Source of the DNA: Pelotomaculum terephthalicicum JT
GTDB taxonomy: Bacteria; Bacillota; Desulfotomaculia; Desulfotomaculales; Pelotomaculaceae
Length of the DNA: 36,113 bases
Direction: 5' to 3'
Assembly (NCBI RefSeq): GCF_022410535.1
Contig: NZ_JAKNBL010000030.1
Location: forward strand, 1-36,113
Under the pieces are notes generated by a model, which had not been told where the DNA came from, made no database searches, and worked only from the letters and a program-made list of their open reading frames with translations. The translations under genes were made by a program, and so were the position numbers. Below, one piece after another: positions 17,696-25,424 of the stretch (the stretch's first letter is position 1; every line of letters begins with the position of its first letter).

Positions 17696-17722
17696 CCTTT
17701 AAGAATTCTTAAAGGTTTTTTC
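17694..17722 (+). terminator. Intrinsic terminator between the two AraC genes
   Basis: A perfect 24-bp palindrome centred on GAATTC (arms AACCTTTAAG and CTTAAAGGTT) is followed directly by a T-run. It lies at the stop codon of AraC copy 1, so the two regulators probably form separate transcripts. Confidence 0.75.
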
Positions 17723-17729
17723 TTGGGTG

Positions 17730-17746
17730 CGCAAAATCGTCAATGA
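17730..17746 (+). promoter_or_regulatory. 17-nt motif shared with the cdsA upstream region (copy 2)
   Basis: This copy is identical to the motif at 3963-3979 (CGCAAAATCGTCAATGA). It lies 59 nt upstream of the preferred start of AraC copy 2, which would fit autoregulation plus control of the lipid operon. A GTG at 17727 would put it inside a longer reading frame, but that start lacks support. Confidence 0.5.
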
Positions 17747-17804
17747 ATCTTTTCCGCTAAAAAAATACAATGGAATATGGAGAGGGAAAGGAGTTGAGGA
17801 AAGC

Positions 17805-18746
17805 ATGCGTCCGGAAGTAATAACCTTTCCGCAAGACACCCAATTCAGGGCAATGGTCCGGAATGTGACCAATTATCCCTACCACTGGCACAATGCCCTG
17901 GAAATCGTCTGTGTCCTGCAGGGACAAGCAGCTGTCGGTGTAGGTGGCGGAACGCACCTGTTGAGAGAGAAGGACATCCTGGTGATCAATCCGGACGAGA
18001 TCCACCGAATTGACAAAAGCAGCCGGGATAATAAACTTTTATTGCTGCAAATTGATTCAGCCTTTTATAGAGAGCTTCATCCGGATCATCAATACGCCTT
18101 TATCTACTGTTATTCCCCGTATCACGAAGCGCAAGCGCCGGAAAAGTATAATAAGCTGAAGGGGTATATTGCCGATCTGATATGTGAGCTCAATAAGAAG
18201 CCCGGTAAAAATCAAGAAGAAAGCGTCCGGGACTGTCTGGGGAAAATGCTTTTCTATATGGCCTATAGCTTTGATTACTTGCGCTTTGGACCCGGGGGTA
18301 AAGCCTTTGATGAAAAGCAGGTAAAAAGAAACAAGAAAATGTATAGGGACATCCTGAAGTTTTCTCCCGGAAAACTGGGTTTGAAGAATCTGGCGGGAGA
18401 GGTCGGTATCAGCCTCTATCATCTATCCCATGACATTAAAAATAAATTCGGCCTTACCTTCCAGGAATTGCTGTATCACATCAGGGGTGAACAGGCAGCA
18501 AAATTACTCTTGTGTACGGATAAACGGATCGCCAAAATTTCAGCGGAAAGCGGATTTTCCGACCCGAAATACCTGATCAAGCACTTCAAGCTAAACTATC
18601 ATTGCACCCCTTCAGAATTCCGCAAAATGTATCGTGGGGACGAGGAAACCCTGATTTCCCAGGCGGAGTACCACGATTATCCCCTTTCGGAAGCAAGCAA
18701 GTATCTGGAGTCTTATATCGATGTAAAAAAACAAAAAAACAGGTAA
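17805..18746 (+). CDS. AraC-family transcriptional regulator (copy 2)
   Basis: This 313-residue regulator starts MRPEVITFPQ, which aligns with the start of copy 1 (MRPETIEF). ATG 17805 is preferred because GGAGTTGAGGA lies just upstream; an in-frame GTG at 17727 would extend it through the terminator-proximal region. It has a cupin sensor (YPYHWHNALEIVCVLQGQ) and a double helix-turn-helix (LKNLAGEVGISLYHLSHDIK, then ISAESGFSDPKYLIKHF). It is divergent from copy 1 over most of its length but very similar in the DNA-binding half, so both may recognise related sites. Confidence 0.87.
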   Translation: MRPEVITFPQDTQFRAMVRNVTNYPYHWHNALEIVCVLQGQAAVGVGGGTHLLREKDILVINPDEIHRIDKSSRDNKLLLLQIDSAFYRELHPDHQYAFIYCYSPYHEAQAPEKYNKLKGYIADLICELNKKPGKNQEESVRDCLGKMLFYMAYSFDYLRFGPGGKAFDEKQVKRNKKMYRDILKFSPGKLGLKNLAGEVGISLYHLSHDIKNKFGLTFQELLYHIRGEQAAKLLLCTDKRIAKISAESGFSDPKYLIKHFKLNYHCTPSEFRKMYRGDEETLISQAEYHDYPLSEASKYLESYIDVKKQKNR

Positions 18747-18787
18747 AATGGCCCCGATTTCACATTGGGTGTTGTTCTCGGTATAAT

Positions 18788-18807
18788 GGAGGGATTTGAA
18801 CCCCCGT
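18788..18807 (-). other. tRNA T-arm-like fragment (possible attachment-site remnant)
   Basis: Read on the minus strand this gives a 5-bp T-stem around TTCAAAT (GGGGG, loop, CCCTC with one G-U), as at the 3' end of a tRNA. No acceptor, D or anticodon arm could be folded from the flanking bases, so it is not a full tRNA gene. It lies at the point where base composition changes, where integrating elements commonly leave tRNA 3' copies. Chance is possible. Confidence 0.3.
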
Positions 18808-18838
18808 AAATAACTGTACTGCACCTCGAAAATAGACA

Positions 18839-19084
18839 TTGAAACGAATTCCCCTGTGGAACGGTCAAGAAAAATTAGACAAAAAGATGAAAAATACAAG
18901 CGAAATCTCGAAAATGTGCCAAGAGGCAACCGAGCCGATATATATTACTAAAAACGGCTATGGCGATATGGTTATCATGAGCGTAAAAATGTATGAGGAA
19001 AAATTGTTTATGCTGGATTTGTACAACAAATTAGCTGCAGCCGAGGCGCAGATAGCGGAAGGAAAGGTGCTGGACAATGTATAG
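18839..19084 (+). CDS. Phd/YefM-type antitoxin, N-terminus degraded
   Basis: This small antitoxin-like protein reads SEISKMCQEATEPIYITKNGYGDMV, characteristic of Phd/YefM (the EPVYITKNG core), followed by a helical toxin-wrapping tail. The usual N-terminal DLRNNY segment is replaced by unrelated sequence, and neither start (TTG 18839 or ATG 18887) has a good ribosome site. It overlaps the toxin start by 8 nt, as in intact modules. Probably a decaying toxin-antitoxin pair. Confidence 0.6.
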   Translation: MKRIPLWNGQEKLDKKMKNTSEISKMCQEATEPIYITKNGYGDMVIMSVKMYEEKLFMLDLYNKLAAAEAQIAEGKVLDNV

Positions 19085-19250
19085 GCTGGTTGTTTCGGAG
19101 TATGCTCACAGCAATTTGGATAATATTGTTTCGTACATTGCCCTTCAGCTTGCAAGTCCCATAGCAGCTGCCAATTTCCTTGATGAAGTGGAAAAATGTT
19201 ACGGCTATTTGAAAGCAATCCGTTTATGTATGAACGGTAAAGAAATTTAG
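19077..19250 (+). pseudogene. RelE/ParE-type toxin, truncated
   Basis: The 57-residue reading frame starts MYRLVVSEYAHSNLDNIVSYIA with IAAANFLDEVEKCYGYLK, typical of the N-terminal half of ParE/RelE toxins. It stops where the catalytic C-terminal strands should follow; a full protein is about 95-110 residues. Its start lies inside the end of the antitoxin gene. It is likely inactive. Confidence 0.6.
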
Positions 19251-19324
19251 CTTTATTTTTGGGGGTTGTGTCTGGATAATAACCTGCATCTAAATTTTTG
19301 ATCACACATACGGAATTTTTATCA

Positions 19325-19419
19325 AAAGAAGTCGATTGCGATTGGGCAGTGAGGATGATAGTTTAGCTTTCGCCAAGGAAATTAAAAAAATTATCGGTTC
19401 CGAGGAAGAAACTGAATGA
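19325..19419 (+). pseudogene. 3' remnant of an unidentified gene coupled to the ABC ATPase
   Basis: An open tail reading RLRLGSEDDSLAFAKEIKKI ends in a TGA that overlaps the ATG of the next frame (ATGA). The coupling suggests the last codons of a former partner gene of the ABC ATPase. The family is not recognised. Confidence 0.3.
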
Positions 19420-19634
19420 TAGCAATTCAAACAACGAACCTTACGAAAAGATACAAAGAGAAAGTGGCGGTGGATTCGCTAAATTTAACCATTACCCAGG
19501 GAGAGCTTTTCGCTTTGCTCGGAGTAAATGGAGCGGGCAAATCCACCACGATTAAAATGTTGTCCTGCCTTACGAAACCGACCAGCGGCAACGCTACCCT
19601 TTTAGGGGGCGCCAGTATTGTTTCAAATATATAG
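19416..19634 (+). pseudogene. ABC transporter ATP-binding protein, truncated after Walker A
   Basis: The 72-residue fragment starts [19 protein letters not shown] and has an intact Walker A ([10 protein letters not shown]), but it ends just after [12 protein letters not shown], before the Q-loop, signature and Walker B. It resembles multidrug or antibiotic-type export ATPases (CcmA family). No continuation was found downstream in any plus frame. It is a dead remnant at the composition boundary. Confidence 0.65.
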
Positions 19635-19682
19635 GTTTGAGCGCATCTTACTGCATCGTGGGCACGTCTCCCCGGGCGAAAC

Positions 19683-19702
19683 CAAAAAAACTTTCGTAAA
19701 GT
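19683..19702 (-). terminator. Probable terminator of the sigma-54 regulator gene
   Basis: On the minus strand, ACTTT-ACG-AAAGT forms a short hairpin followed by a run of seven Ts, about 25-40 nt after the regulator stop. The stem is only 5 bp, so strength is uncertain. Confidence 0.4.
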
Positions 19703-19724
19703 AAACTTAGACAAGAAAAATGTG

Positions 19725-21668
19725 TCAGATGCTAATCTTGTAATCGTATAATTTACGATAGAGTGTAGTTCGCGAGATTCCAAGGGTTTTAGCGACCTTT
19801 GTTCGGTTACCTTTATTTTCCTCCATAAGAGAAATAATTAATTGCTTTTCGTATTTTTCCAAAGGCATTACGGCATGTTTCATTGCATTTTGTTCCGAAC
19901 CGAGTATATAGTCCGGAAGGTCAGACAGTTCAATAGTATCGTTGTTGGCTACGTTTACTGCTCGTTCTAATATGTTTTGCAGTTCCCTGATATTCCCGGG
20001 CCAGTGATGGTTTTTCAAAACCTCAAGCACCTCCGGGCTAATGTGTATTACGTTTTTGTTCAATTTTAGGTTTAGCTTATTGAGAAAATGTTTAGCTAAT
20101 GTTGGTATGTCATTCGGCCTATCACGAAGTGGGGGTATACAAATAGACAATACGTTCAGCCTGTAGAACAGATCTTCCCGAAAGTGGCCGTTTTTAATTT
20201 GTTCAACAGGATCTTTATTTGTGGCGGCTATTACTCTAGCATTTATGGGAATTACTTCTTTACCTCCAATTCTAATAATTGAGTTTTCTTGTAACACCCG
20301 AAGAAGTATTGCTTGAACTTCAAGGGGCATTTCGCCTATCTCGTCTAAAAACAGTGTTCCTTCGTCTGCCAATTCAAATTTTCCGGGGTTCCCTCCTTTT
20401 TTCGCTCCGGTAAACGCGCCTTCGGCATAGCCGAATAATTCACTTTCAATGAGGGTTCTTGGTAAAGCAGCACAATTTATTGCCAGAAACGGGCCAGAGC
20501 TACGGTTGCTTAAGTTATGAATTGCCTGTGCAAACATCTCTTTCCCGGTGCCACTTTCGCCTAATACTAAGACATTGGAAGGACTTTTAGAAGCTGTTTT
20601 AGCTAAGTCAATCGCTGATAAGAAAAGATCGTTATTGCCAACTAAATCATTAAATGTGAAACTGGCCCTAGCCCCTACCATTCTATTAACCATTTTTTTC
20701 ACCATTTTCATTTCTCTTAATATCAATACTAATCCGATAATGTTAGCATATTGGTCTTTAATTAATTTGGAAGATACTGTGAAATTACCTTTGTCCTTAA
20801 GGAATATTTCTTTATGATAGTGTTTAAGGCATCTTTCTATTTCACTGATAAGCGGGTGATCCATACCAATGACTTGTTTAATTGACTGGCCGACTATTTT
20901 TTCTGTCGGTTCCATTATTTTTAGAATATTTTTAGCGGCATTGTTTGTATGGCTTATAGTCATGTCGCTATTTAAGGCCAGTATACCCTCATCTATTGAT
21001 TCCATAACAGCTGTTTTATATGCATCAGATACGATGACTTCATTATACATTTTTTTCATTTTCAAACTGTTTTCAATAGCATTTACTCCTGCTACTACCA
21101 TTCCCAGAGTATGCAAATGGACTTTATTCCATTCACCGGTCATGGTTAATACACCGATAAGTTTTTGGTCTTCATTAAAAATCGGTGCTGATGAACTGGT
21201 CCAGGTGTTACATATTTGTATAAAATGCTCGGACCCCATTATTTGAATCGGTTTTTTTGTGGTGAGGCAGAGACCTACGGAATTAGTACCCATTGTTTCT
21301 TCGGTCCAAAGATCGCCTCGTTGAACTCTGGACTTTTTGATAACTCTGTTATCTCCTAACAGGTCTAATATCATTCCCTTACTGCTAGCTAAAGATATCA
21401 AAAAACCTGAGCCTTCTACAAAACTCAGTAAATTTTTCATAACTGGTAGAGAAATTTCAATTAATTGGCGGTTATCGGAAAGTTCCTTTTTGATCTGTGC
21501 TGGTTCCATACTTTGAACTTTGTACAAATAAGGGTTTCTGCCACTACCTTTGCATCGTCTCCAGGAATCAGCCACTACCGGTCTGATGACAGTTGAATTG
21601 ATGTCACCTGTGGTTACGAAAAGGTTCCAGGCTTTTTTCAGGCATTCCCATTTAAACTGAACTTCCAT
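19725..21668 (-). CDS. Sigma-54-dependent activator, AcoR-like (GAF-PAS-AAA+-Fis HTH)
   Basis: This 647-residue enhancer-binding protein has an N-terminal GAF-type sensor region (about 80-200, [11 protein letters not shown]), a PAS domain (about 215-320, [16 protein letters not shown]) and a sigma-54 AAA+ domain (about 340-570). The AAA+ domain has Walker A GESGTGKE, the sigma-54 contact loop GAFTGA and the Walker B region [11 protein letters not shown]. The C-terminal Fis helix-turn-helix is [33 protein letters not shown] is upstream of ATG 21668. It lacks a receiver domain, so it probably senses a small molecule directly. It is divergent from the phosphotransferase operon, and four sigma-54 promoters with shared upstream elements lie in this window, so it is the likely local activator. 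Confidence 0.93.
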   Translation of the reverse strand: MEVQFKWECLKKAWNLFVTTGDINSTVIRPVVADSWRRCKGSGRNPYLYKVQSMEPAQIKKELSDNRQLIEISLPVMKNLLSFVEGSGFLISLASSKGMILDLLGDNRVIKKSRVQRGDLWTEETMGTNSVGLCLTTKKPIQIMGSEHFIQICNTWTSSSAPIFNEDQKLIGVLTMTGEWNKVHLHTLGMVVAGVNAIENSLKMKKMYNEVIVSDAYKTAVMESIDEGILALNSDMTISHTNNAAKNILKIMEPTEKIVGQSIKQVIGMDHPLISEIERCLKHYHKEIFLKDKGNFTVSSKLIKDQYANIIGLVLILREMKMVKKMVNRMVGARASFTFNDLVGNNDLFLSAIDLAKTASKSPSNVLVLGESGTGKEMFAQAIHNLSNRSSGPFLAINCAALPRTLIESELFGYAEGAFTGAKKGGNPGKFELADEGTLFLDEIGEMPLEVQAILLRVLQENSIIRIGGKEVIPINARVIAATNKDPVEQIKNGHFREDLFYRLNVLSICIPPLRDRPNDIPTLAKHFLNKLNLKLNKNVIHISPEVLEVLKNHHWPGNIRELQNILERAVNVANNDTIELSDLPDYILGSEQNAMKHAVMPLEKYEKQLIISLMEENKGNRTKVAKTLGISRTTLYRKLYDYKISI

Positions 21669-21832
21669 TTATACTATTCACTTCCTTTACACTTAACTAT
21701 ATGCTAAGTTGATCAAAATGTTTTAAAAGTGAACACTATGTTTTGATTAATTCTAGCACGTCAAAAGGAAAATGTAAAGGTTATTGCTCAGTTGATGTTA
21801 TTATTCCCTAACCTGTAAAATTTAGATATATT

Positions 21833-21856
21833 GAATGATTAATCGAATGATTAATC
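21833..21856. repeat. Tandem 12-bp repeat in the divergent intergenic region
   Basis: GAATGATTAATC occurs twice in direct succession. It lies between the regulator and its target promoter. A role in protein binding is possible but not shown. Confidence 0.4.
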
Positions 21857-21944
21857 CGGTTTGAGGTTTTACCGTTCCTTATATGGCTAGAGCGTATTTT
21901 AATCATGTTCAAATTTTTAGAACGATGATTTGAACGTACAGTTT

Positions 21945-21959
21945 TGTTACATTGTATCA
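21945..21959. promoter_or_regulatory. Candidate upstream activator element, promoter 1
   Basis: TGTTACATTGTATCA is an imperfect inverted repeat about 135 nt upstream of the sigma-54 promoter at 22093, a normal enhancer distance. Related elements occur upstream of the other three sigma-54 promoters, commonly preceded by a CAGTTT- or CCAAAA-like stretch. Confidence 0.55.
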
Positions 21960-22092
21960 GCAATGAACAACATCGCTGCAACAAAAATCTAAATGAGGTT
22001 TTGACAAATTCGATAAAATTATATTTTATAAAAATTATTTTATAAGTAAAGGAATTGTTAAATGGCTGTAAATAAAAAGACAGGTGATTCCA

Positions 22093-22109
22093 TTGGCATC
22101 ATTTTTGCA
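22093..22109 (+). promoter_or_regulatory. Sigma-54 promoter 1 (phosphotransferase operon)
   Basis: TTGGCAT, five bases, TTGCA matches the -24/-12 consensus TGGCAC-N5-TTGCW with one mismatch. It lies about 95 nt upstream of the ATG at 22202. Confidence 0.75.
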
Positions 22110-22201
22110 AGCTTAATTATATCAGGAGGTGGATTTTGATAATTTAATTTTGGAATCGATCAGAAAGCATAGATTATCAACAAAGAGGGAGGAGACAGAG
22201 T

Positions 22202-23185
22202 ATGGATACAATGCGTCAATGTGCCATGAAATTCAAAGACATCTCTGCGGAGTTAACTGAGCAGTGTGGGGGTAAAGGTGCTCATCTCGGAGAGTTAGCC
22301 AGAACAGGTTTTAATGTGCCGAACGGCTTTGTCGTCGTGTCTGATGCTTTTTCGTACTTGCTAAAGTACAATAACATAGAATCGGTTATTGATGAGATTG
22401 CTGAGTCCATCAACTTTGATGATTATAATGATGTAGATATGAAAACAAAGAAGATTCGTGAACTGATTGAAAGTGCCGAACTGCCGCCTGAATTTGAGCA
22501 GATTGCTGTATTTTATTCTGAGTTGGCTGAGGAGGGCGAGACTGATCCGTACGTAGCTGTGCGTTCATCGGTTGGGGCAAGGGGAACCAATATTTCATCA
22601 TTTCCAGGTATGATGGATACTTTTCATTATATTCGTGGCGCCGAAGAGGTTATTGCAAAAGTGAAACTGTGCTGGGCTTCTGTATGGACCACTAGAGGAG
22701 CAATGTTGCGTAACCAGAAGGGGATTGCTCATAAATCGGCAATTATAGCTCCCATCATACAGCTCATGGTTGATCCTGATGTTGCGGGAGTCGCATTTAC
22801 AGCTAATCCGATTAATATGTCTCGGGACGAAATTGTAATCGAGTCATGCTGGGGACTTGGAGAATCTGTTGTGTCAGGAAAAGCAATGACTGATTTTTTC
22901 TGTTTGGATAAATCAACTTTAAAAGTTAAAAATAAAAGGATTAGTAATAAAAGCGTTATGATGGGTATAGACAAAGACCTTAAAGGCGGCAGGAAGGAAT
23001 ATCAGGTTGACCCGAAAAAAAGCCAACAACCGTCTCTTACAGAGGATCAACTAGTGGAACTTGGCAAGGTAGCCAAAGCTATCGAAGATCATTACGGCGG
23101 CAGCCCCCGGGATATTGAATGGGCTTTTGTTAATAATACTTTATATATACTGCAAGCCAGACAAGTTAAGGGGCTTAAAGAATAA
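22202..23185 (+). CDS. PEP-synthase-like ATP-binding subunit (phenylphosphate synthase beta-like)
   Basis: This 327-residue protein corresponds only to the N-terminal ATP-grasp domain of PEP synthase/PPDK: GGKGAHLGELARTGFNVPNGFVV, AVRSSVGARGTNISSFPGMMDT, VAGVAFTANP, the ESCWGLGESVVSGK block and the terminal IEWAFVNNTLYILQARQV. It lacks the phosphohistidine and PEP-binding domains; the phosphohistidine domain is encoded separately at 26235-27932. The same split is known for phenylphosphate synthase of anaerobic phenol degraders, in which ATP is used to phosphorylate a hydroxylated substrate. RBS AGGGAGGAG precedes ATG 22202. It is transcribed from a sigma-54 promoter. The substrate is unknown; rifampicin phosphotransferase-type activity is a less likely alternative. 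Confidence 0.82.
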   Translation: MDTMRQCAMKFKDISAELTEQCGGKGAHLGELARTGFNVPNGFVVVSDAFSYLLKYNNIESVIDEIAESINFDDYNDVDMKTKKIRELIESAELPPEFEQIAVFYSELAEEGETDPYVAVRSSVGARGTNISSFPGMMDTFHYIRGAEEVIAKVKLCWASVWTTRGAMLRNQKGIAHKSAIIAPIIQLMVDPDVAGVAFTANPINMSRDEIVIESCWGLGESVVSGKAMTDFFCLDKSTLKVKNKRISNKSVMMGIDKDLKGGRKEYQVDPKKSQQPSLTEDQLVELGKVAKAIEDHYGGSPRDIEWAFVNNTLYILQARQVKGLKE

Positions 23186-23209
23186 TTTGAAATCTCTCGG
23201 AAAAATGAG

Positions 23210-23237
23210 TTGACATTTCATATTGGTACCGTAATAC
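23210..23237 (+). promoter_or_regulatory. Possible sigma-A promoter overlapping the operator array
   Basis: TTGACA, 16 bases, TAATAC. The -10 element lies inside the first palindrome of the operator array at 23227-23288, so a bound repressor would block it. The -10 match is only fair. Confidence 0.35.
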
Positions 23238-23288
23238 AGTATACTTTACTGTAATACAGTATACTTTACCGTAATACGGTATACTGTA
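23227..23288. repeat. Three phased 15-bp palindromes (20-bp period), probable operator array
   Basis: Three copies of TACyGTA-A-TACrGTA start at 23227, 23247 and 23267, exactly 20 bp apart. The second and third are perfect palindromes about the centre. A fourth half-site TACTGTA is at 23282-23288. Two-helical-turn phasing is the pattern expected for cooperative binding of a dimeric regulator. No cognate regulator is recognised in the window. Confidence 0.6.
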
Positions 23289-23328
23289 AGATTATCCTTA
23301 AAGTAATACCGGACGATGTGTCCAGTTT

Positions 23329-23343
23329 TGTTACATCGAAACA
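23329..23343. promoter_or_regulatory. Candidate upstream activator element, promoter 2
   Basis: TGTTACATCGAAACA is preceded by TCCAGTTT. A second, inverted related site (ATGTAATTGTAACTGAAC) follows about 15 nt later. The pair lies 75-100 nt upstream of the sigma-54 promoter at 23433. Confidence 0.5.
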
Positions 23344-23432
23344 GTGGGTGAACAATGTAATTGTAACTGAACCGGACATATGAGGATAAATGCTACCCGA
23401 AAAACCAAGTAAAATCAAGGATAGAGAGATTG

Positions 23433-23448
23433 TGGCACGTGATTTGCT
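23433..23448 (+). promoter_or_regulatory. Sigma-54 promoter 2 (amidohydrolase)
   Basis: TGGCAC, five bases, TTGCT is a perfect match to the -24/-12 consensus. It is about 135 nt upstream of the ATG at 23583, and the start of a long imperfect hairpin overlaps it. Confidence 0.8.
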
Positions 23449-23488
23449 CATAATAAATCACTGGGGAGGTGATTTATGAGCGACACGT
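23436..23488. repeat. Long imperfect inverted repeat at the promoter-2 start region
   Basis: Arms CACGTG...GCTCATA...AAATCAC pair with GTGATTT...TATGAGC...CACGTG. The transcript leader would fold here. The loop carries a consensus Shine-Dalgarno (GGGGAGGTG) followed by a four-codon frame, ATG AGC GAC ACG TGA. Confidence 0.5.
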
Positions 23489-23582
23489 GATATTAAAAGT
23501 TTCCTAATTTACCTATGGGCTCCTCTAAAGTGAGCCAAAACCGAAATTCTATGAAAATTAAAAATCTTAAGGAGGAACTAAA

Positions 23583-24593
23583 ATGGCAAAACAAAAATCG
23601 ATTGATGTTCACAATCACTTGTATCCGATTAGGTGGCTTAATCAACTAGAGAAAATGTCAAACCCTAAATTGGTCAAAACCGGACCAACATCTTATCTTG
23701 CTTATCAAAATGATGTCATTGTTGCCCACATTGACAGGGCCGGTCACTATGATCCCGCAGCCAGGGTTGAAGATTTAGATAAGGCTGGTCTGGATGTTCA
23801 GATTCTTAGCCAGACAATCCCCAGTGTAGAGCTGCTGCCTGCGGCTGAGGGTGTGGAATGGGCTAAGAGAATTAACGATGATATGTCCGAGATTTGCCAG
23901 AAATATCCCGGGAGATTCTATTTCTATATTACTTTGCCTTATCAAGATAAGGATGCGGCTCTGAAAGAAATTGAAAGATGTACCAAAGAATATAGCCAGT
24001 ACGCCAAAGGAATTCAGTATTTTTCTAACCTCTTTGGAAAACCGGCAAATAGTCCGGAGTTCGCCGATTATTATGCTGCAGCAGCGAAATATGACCTGCC
24101 GATGCTTTTCCATCCCGCCTCTCCGCTAACTGCTGAAGCATTGAAATTGATCAGACTGCCCTTCCAGTTATATGGTTACACGCTGGATACCACCATGGCT
24201 GTAGTGTCGCTTATATTTAATGGCACGATGGAAAGATTACCTGGTCTGAAAATCATACATTCTCATTTGGGTGGCATGGCTCCATATATGTTGAGGAGAT
24301 TAGATGACTCCTTCAAAGGTTATGGAAAAGAGTGGGGTTATGAAGACCTTCCGAAAAAGCCCAGTGAATACTATCAAGCTCAGGTTTGGACGGATACCTG
24401 TAACTTCAACAAGCCAGCTGTCACTTGCTGCTATCAAGTTATGGGAGCCGATCATATGGTCGTAGGTACTGACTATGCCCACCGGGTAGGCGATCCTGAG
24501 GGAGCTATTGCCAATGTTAATAATTTGGATATCCCTCAAGCTGATAAGGATAAGATTTTAGGTGCCAACGTGGAAAAGATTTTCAATCTGTAA
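23583..24593 (+). CDS. ACMSD-family amidohydrolase (decarboxylase-like)
   Basis: This 336-residue metal-dependent TIM-barrel protein of the amidohydrolase-2/ACMSD group shows every expected ligand: HxH as DVHNH near the N-terminus, His in LFHPAS, His in HSHLGG and Asp in VGTDYAHR. This family holds nonoxidative (often reversible) decarboxylases of aromatic acids as well as hydrolases. The resemblance is to ACMSD (EDLDKAGLDVQILS, NDDMSEICQKYPGRF). RBS AAGGAGG is 7 nt before the ATG. It sits between the two halves of the phosphotransferase and has its own sigma-54 promoter. It may act as carboxylase or decarboxylase in the same pathway; this is inference. Confidence 0.85.
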   Translation: MAKQKSIDVHNHLYPIRWLNQLEKMSNPKLVKTGPTSYLAYQNDVIVAHIDRAGHYDPAARVEDLDKAGLDVQILSQTIPSVELLPAAEGVEWAKRINDDMSEICQKYPGRFYFYITLPYQDKDAALKEIERCTKEYSQYAKGIQYFSNLFGKPANSPEFADYYAAAAKYDLPMLFHPASPLTAEALKLIRLPFQLYGYTLDTTMAVVSLIFNGTMERLPGLKIIHSHLGGMAPYMLRRLDDSFKGYGKEWGYEDLPKKPSEYYQAQVWTDTCNFNKPAVTCCYQVMGADHMVVGTDYAHRVGDPEGAIANVNNLDIPQADKDKILGANVEKIFNL

Positions 24594-24604
24594 TTAGACA
24601 AGCT

Positions 24605-24641
24605 AGGAGGGGGCCGCTTAATTCAATAGCAGCCCCCCTTT
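24605..24641 (+). terminator. Hairpin after the amidohydrolase gene
   Basis: GGGGGC-C-GCT pairs with AGC-A-GCCCCC, followed by a short T-run. It is GC-rich and placed 12 nt after the stop, so it is a probable (perhaps leaky) intrinsic terminator. The next gene has no recognised own promoter. Confidence 0.55.
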
Positions 24642-24677
24642 GCAAGCAATTGCATCTAATGTAGGAGGTAATGAGTT

Positions 24678-25424
24678 ATGCTTGAGGTGAAATGGTGTGG
24701 TTTTGATTTTGGTCAGTGCTTAATGGAGCCAACCAGTTTGAGGAACCCATTACTTTTCGGAGATATTTTTAAACAATTGGGCAAGCCGGAAAAAATAAAT
24801 AATGCTATTCGAAAATATAGGATCCTCAAAGAAAAATACGGTGATTATTCAATAATGAAAGAAGGGCACCGTGACGAGATACTAACATACGTTCTTGACG
24901 GCGACCAAGAAGCAATGGATTTATTCAACATTAAAGAAAAAGAAATTCTGCAACCAGGTGAAGGTTTACGCGAGGCCCTGGTTTATTTAAGAGATCAAAA
25001 AATCAGTATTAATGTTGTTTCTGAATTAAAAAAGACCCTGGGGCCAATGACTAGCAACATTATTACCGGGTTTTTAGGCAGAAACGATTTAACATCTTTC
25101 TTTAAAGAGTTAGTCACACCACAGGGGAAAATAAATACGGCAGACGGTTCTGTTGATTCTAGCTATATAGGGCTAACAAAACAAGCAGGGACAATTTACG
25201 ACAGGCTCAAGGAAGAATTGGCTGAAAAAGGTATCTCGCCCTCGGAAGCCGTTATTATAGGTGATAAACCTGCGACTGACATTATTCCGGCCAAAGCAAG
25301 AGGATTCAAAACCATACAGTATATAGGCTACATTGATTCCGGTGATGTAGGGGCCGATTATAAAATATTAAAGTTTTCAGAGCTGACTAAAATAGTCAAG
25401 GGGAAGGTGGCCGTAAATGCTTGA
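24678..25424 (+). CDS. HAD-superfamily protein
   Basis: This 248-residue HAD-fold protein has motif I as FDFGQCL: the nucleophile Asp is present, but the usual second Asp is Gly. Motif II is a Ser in VVSELKK and motif IV is GDKPATD near 195-202. A lost general acid would weaken classical phosphatase activity. In phenylphosphate metabolism a HAD-type subunit accompanies the carboxylase, so a role handling a phosphorylated intermediate fits the neighbourhood, but no reaction can be assigned. RBS AGGAGG is about 10 nt before the ATG. Its end overlaps the next gene by 8 nt. Confidence 0.7.
   Translation: MLEVKWCGFDFGQCLMEPTSLRNPLLFGDIFKQLGKPEKINNAIRKYRILKEKYGDYSIMKEGHRDEILTYVLDGDQEAMDLFNIKEKEILQPGEGLREALVYLRDQKISINVVSELKKTLGPMTSNIITGFLGRNDLTSFFKELVTPQGKINTADGSVDSSYIGLTKQAGTIYDRLKEELAEKGISPSEAVIIGDKPATDIIPAKARGFKTIQYIGYIDSGDVGADYKILKFSELTKIVKGKVAVNA

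Larger units (their letters stand above)
21669..22201. other. 533-nt divergent regulatory region
   Basis: This region separates the sigma-54 regulator from the phosphotransferase operon. It holds an inverted repeat (ATCAAAA...TTTTGAT, about 21712-21750), a site AAAAGTGAACACTA (about 21725-21738) similar to AAAACTGAACACTA upstream of promoter 4, the tandem 12-bp repeat, the activator element at 21945 and promoter 1. Autoregulation is plausible. Confidence 0.5.

Noticed and set aside
17727-17804. GTG-initiated N-terminal extension of AraC copy 2
   Set aside because: ATG 17805 has a strong ribosome site and aligns with the paralogue start, and the extension would encode the shared 17-nt regulatory motif.
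18788-18807. Full tRNA gene on the minus strand
   Set aside because: Only a T-arm-like hairpin could be formed; no matching acceptor, D or anticodon arms.
23227-23288. Reading the 20-bp repeats as a CRISPR array
   Set aside because: The units are contiguous with only 5 bp between palindromes, there are three copies, no spacers and no cas genes.
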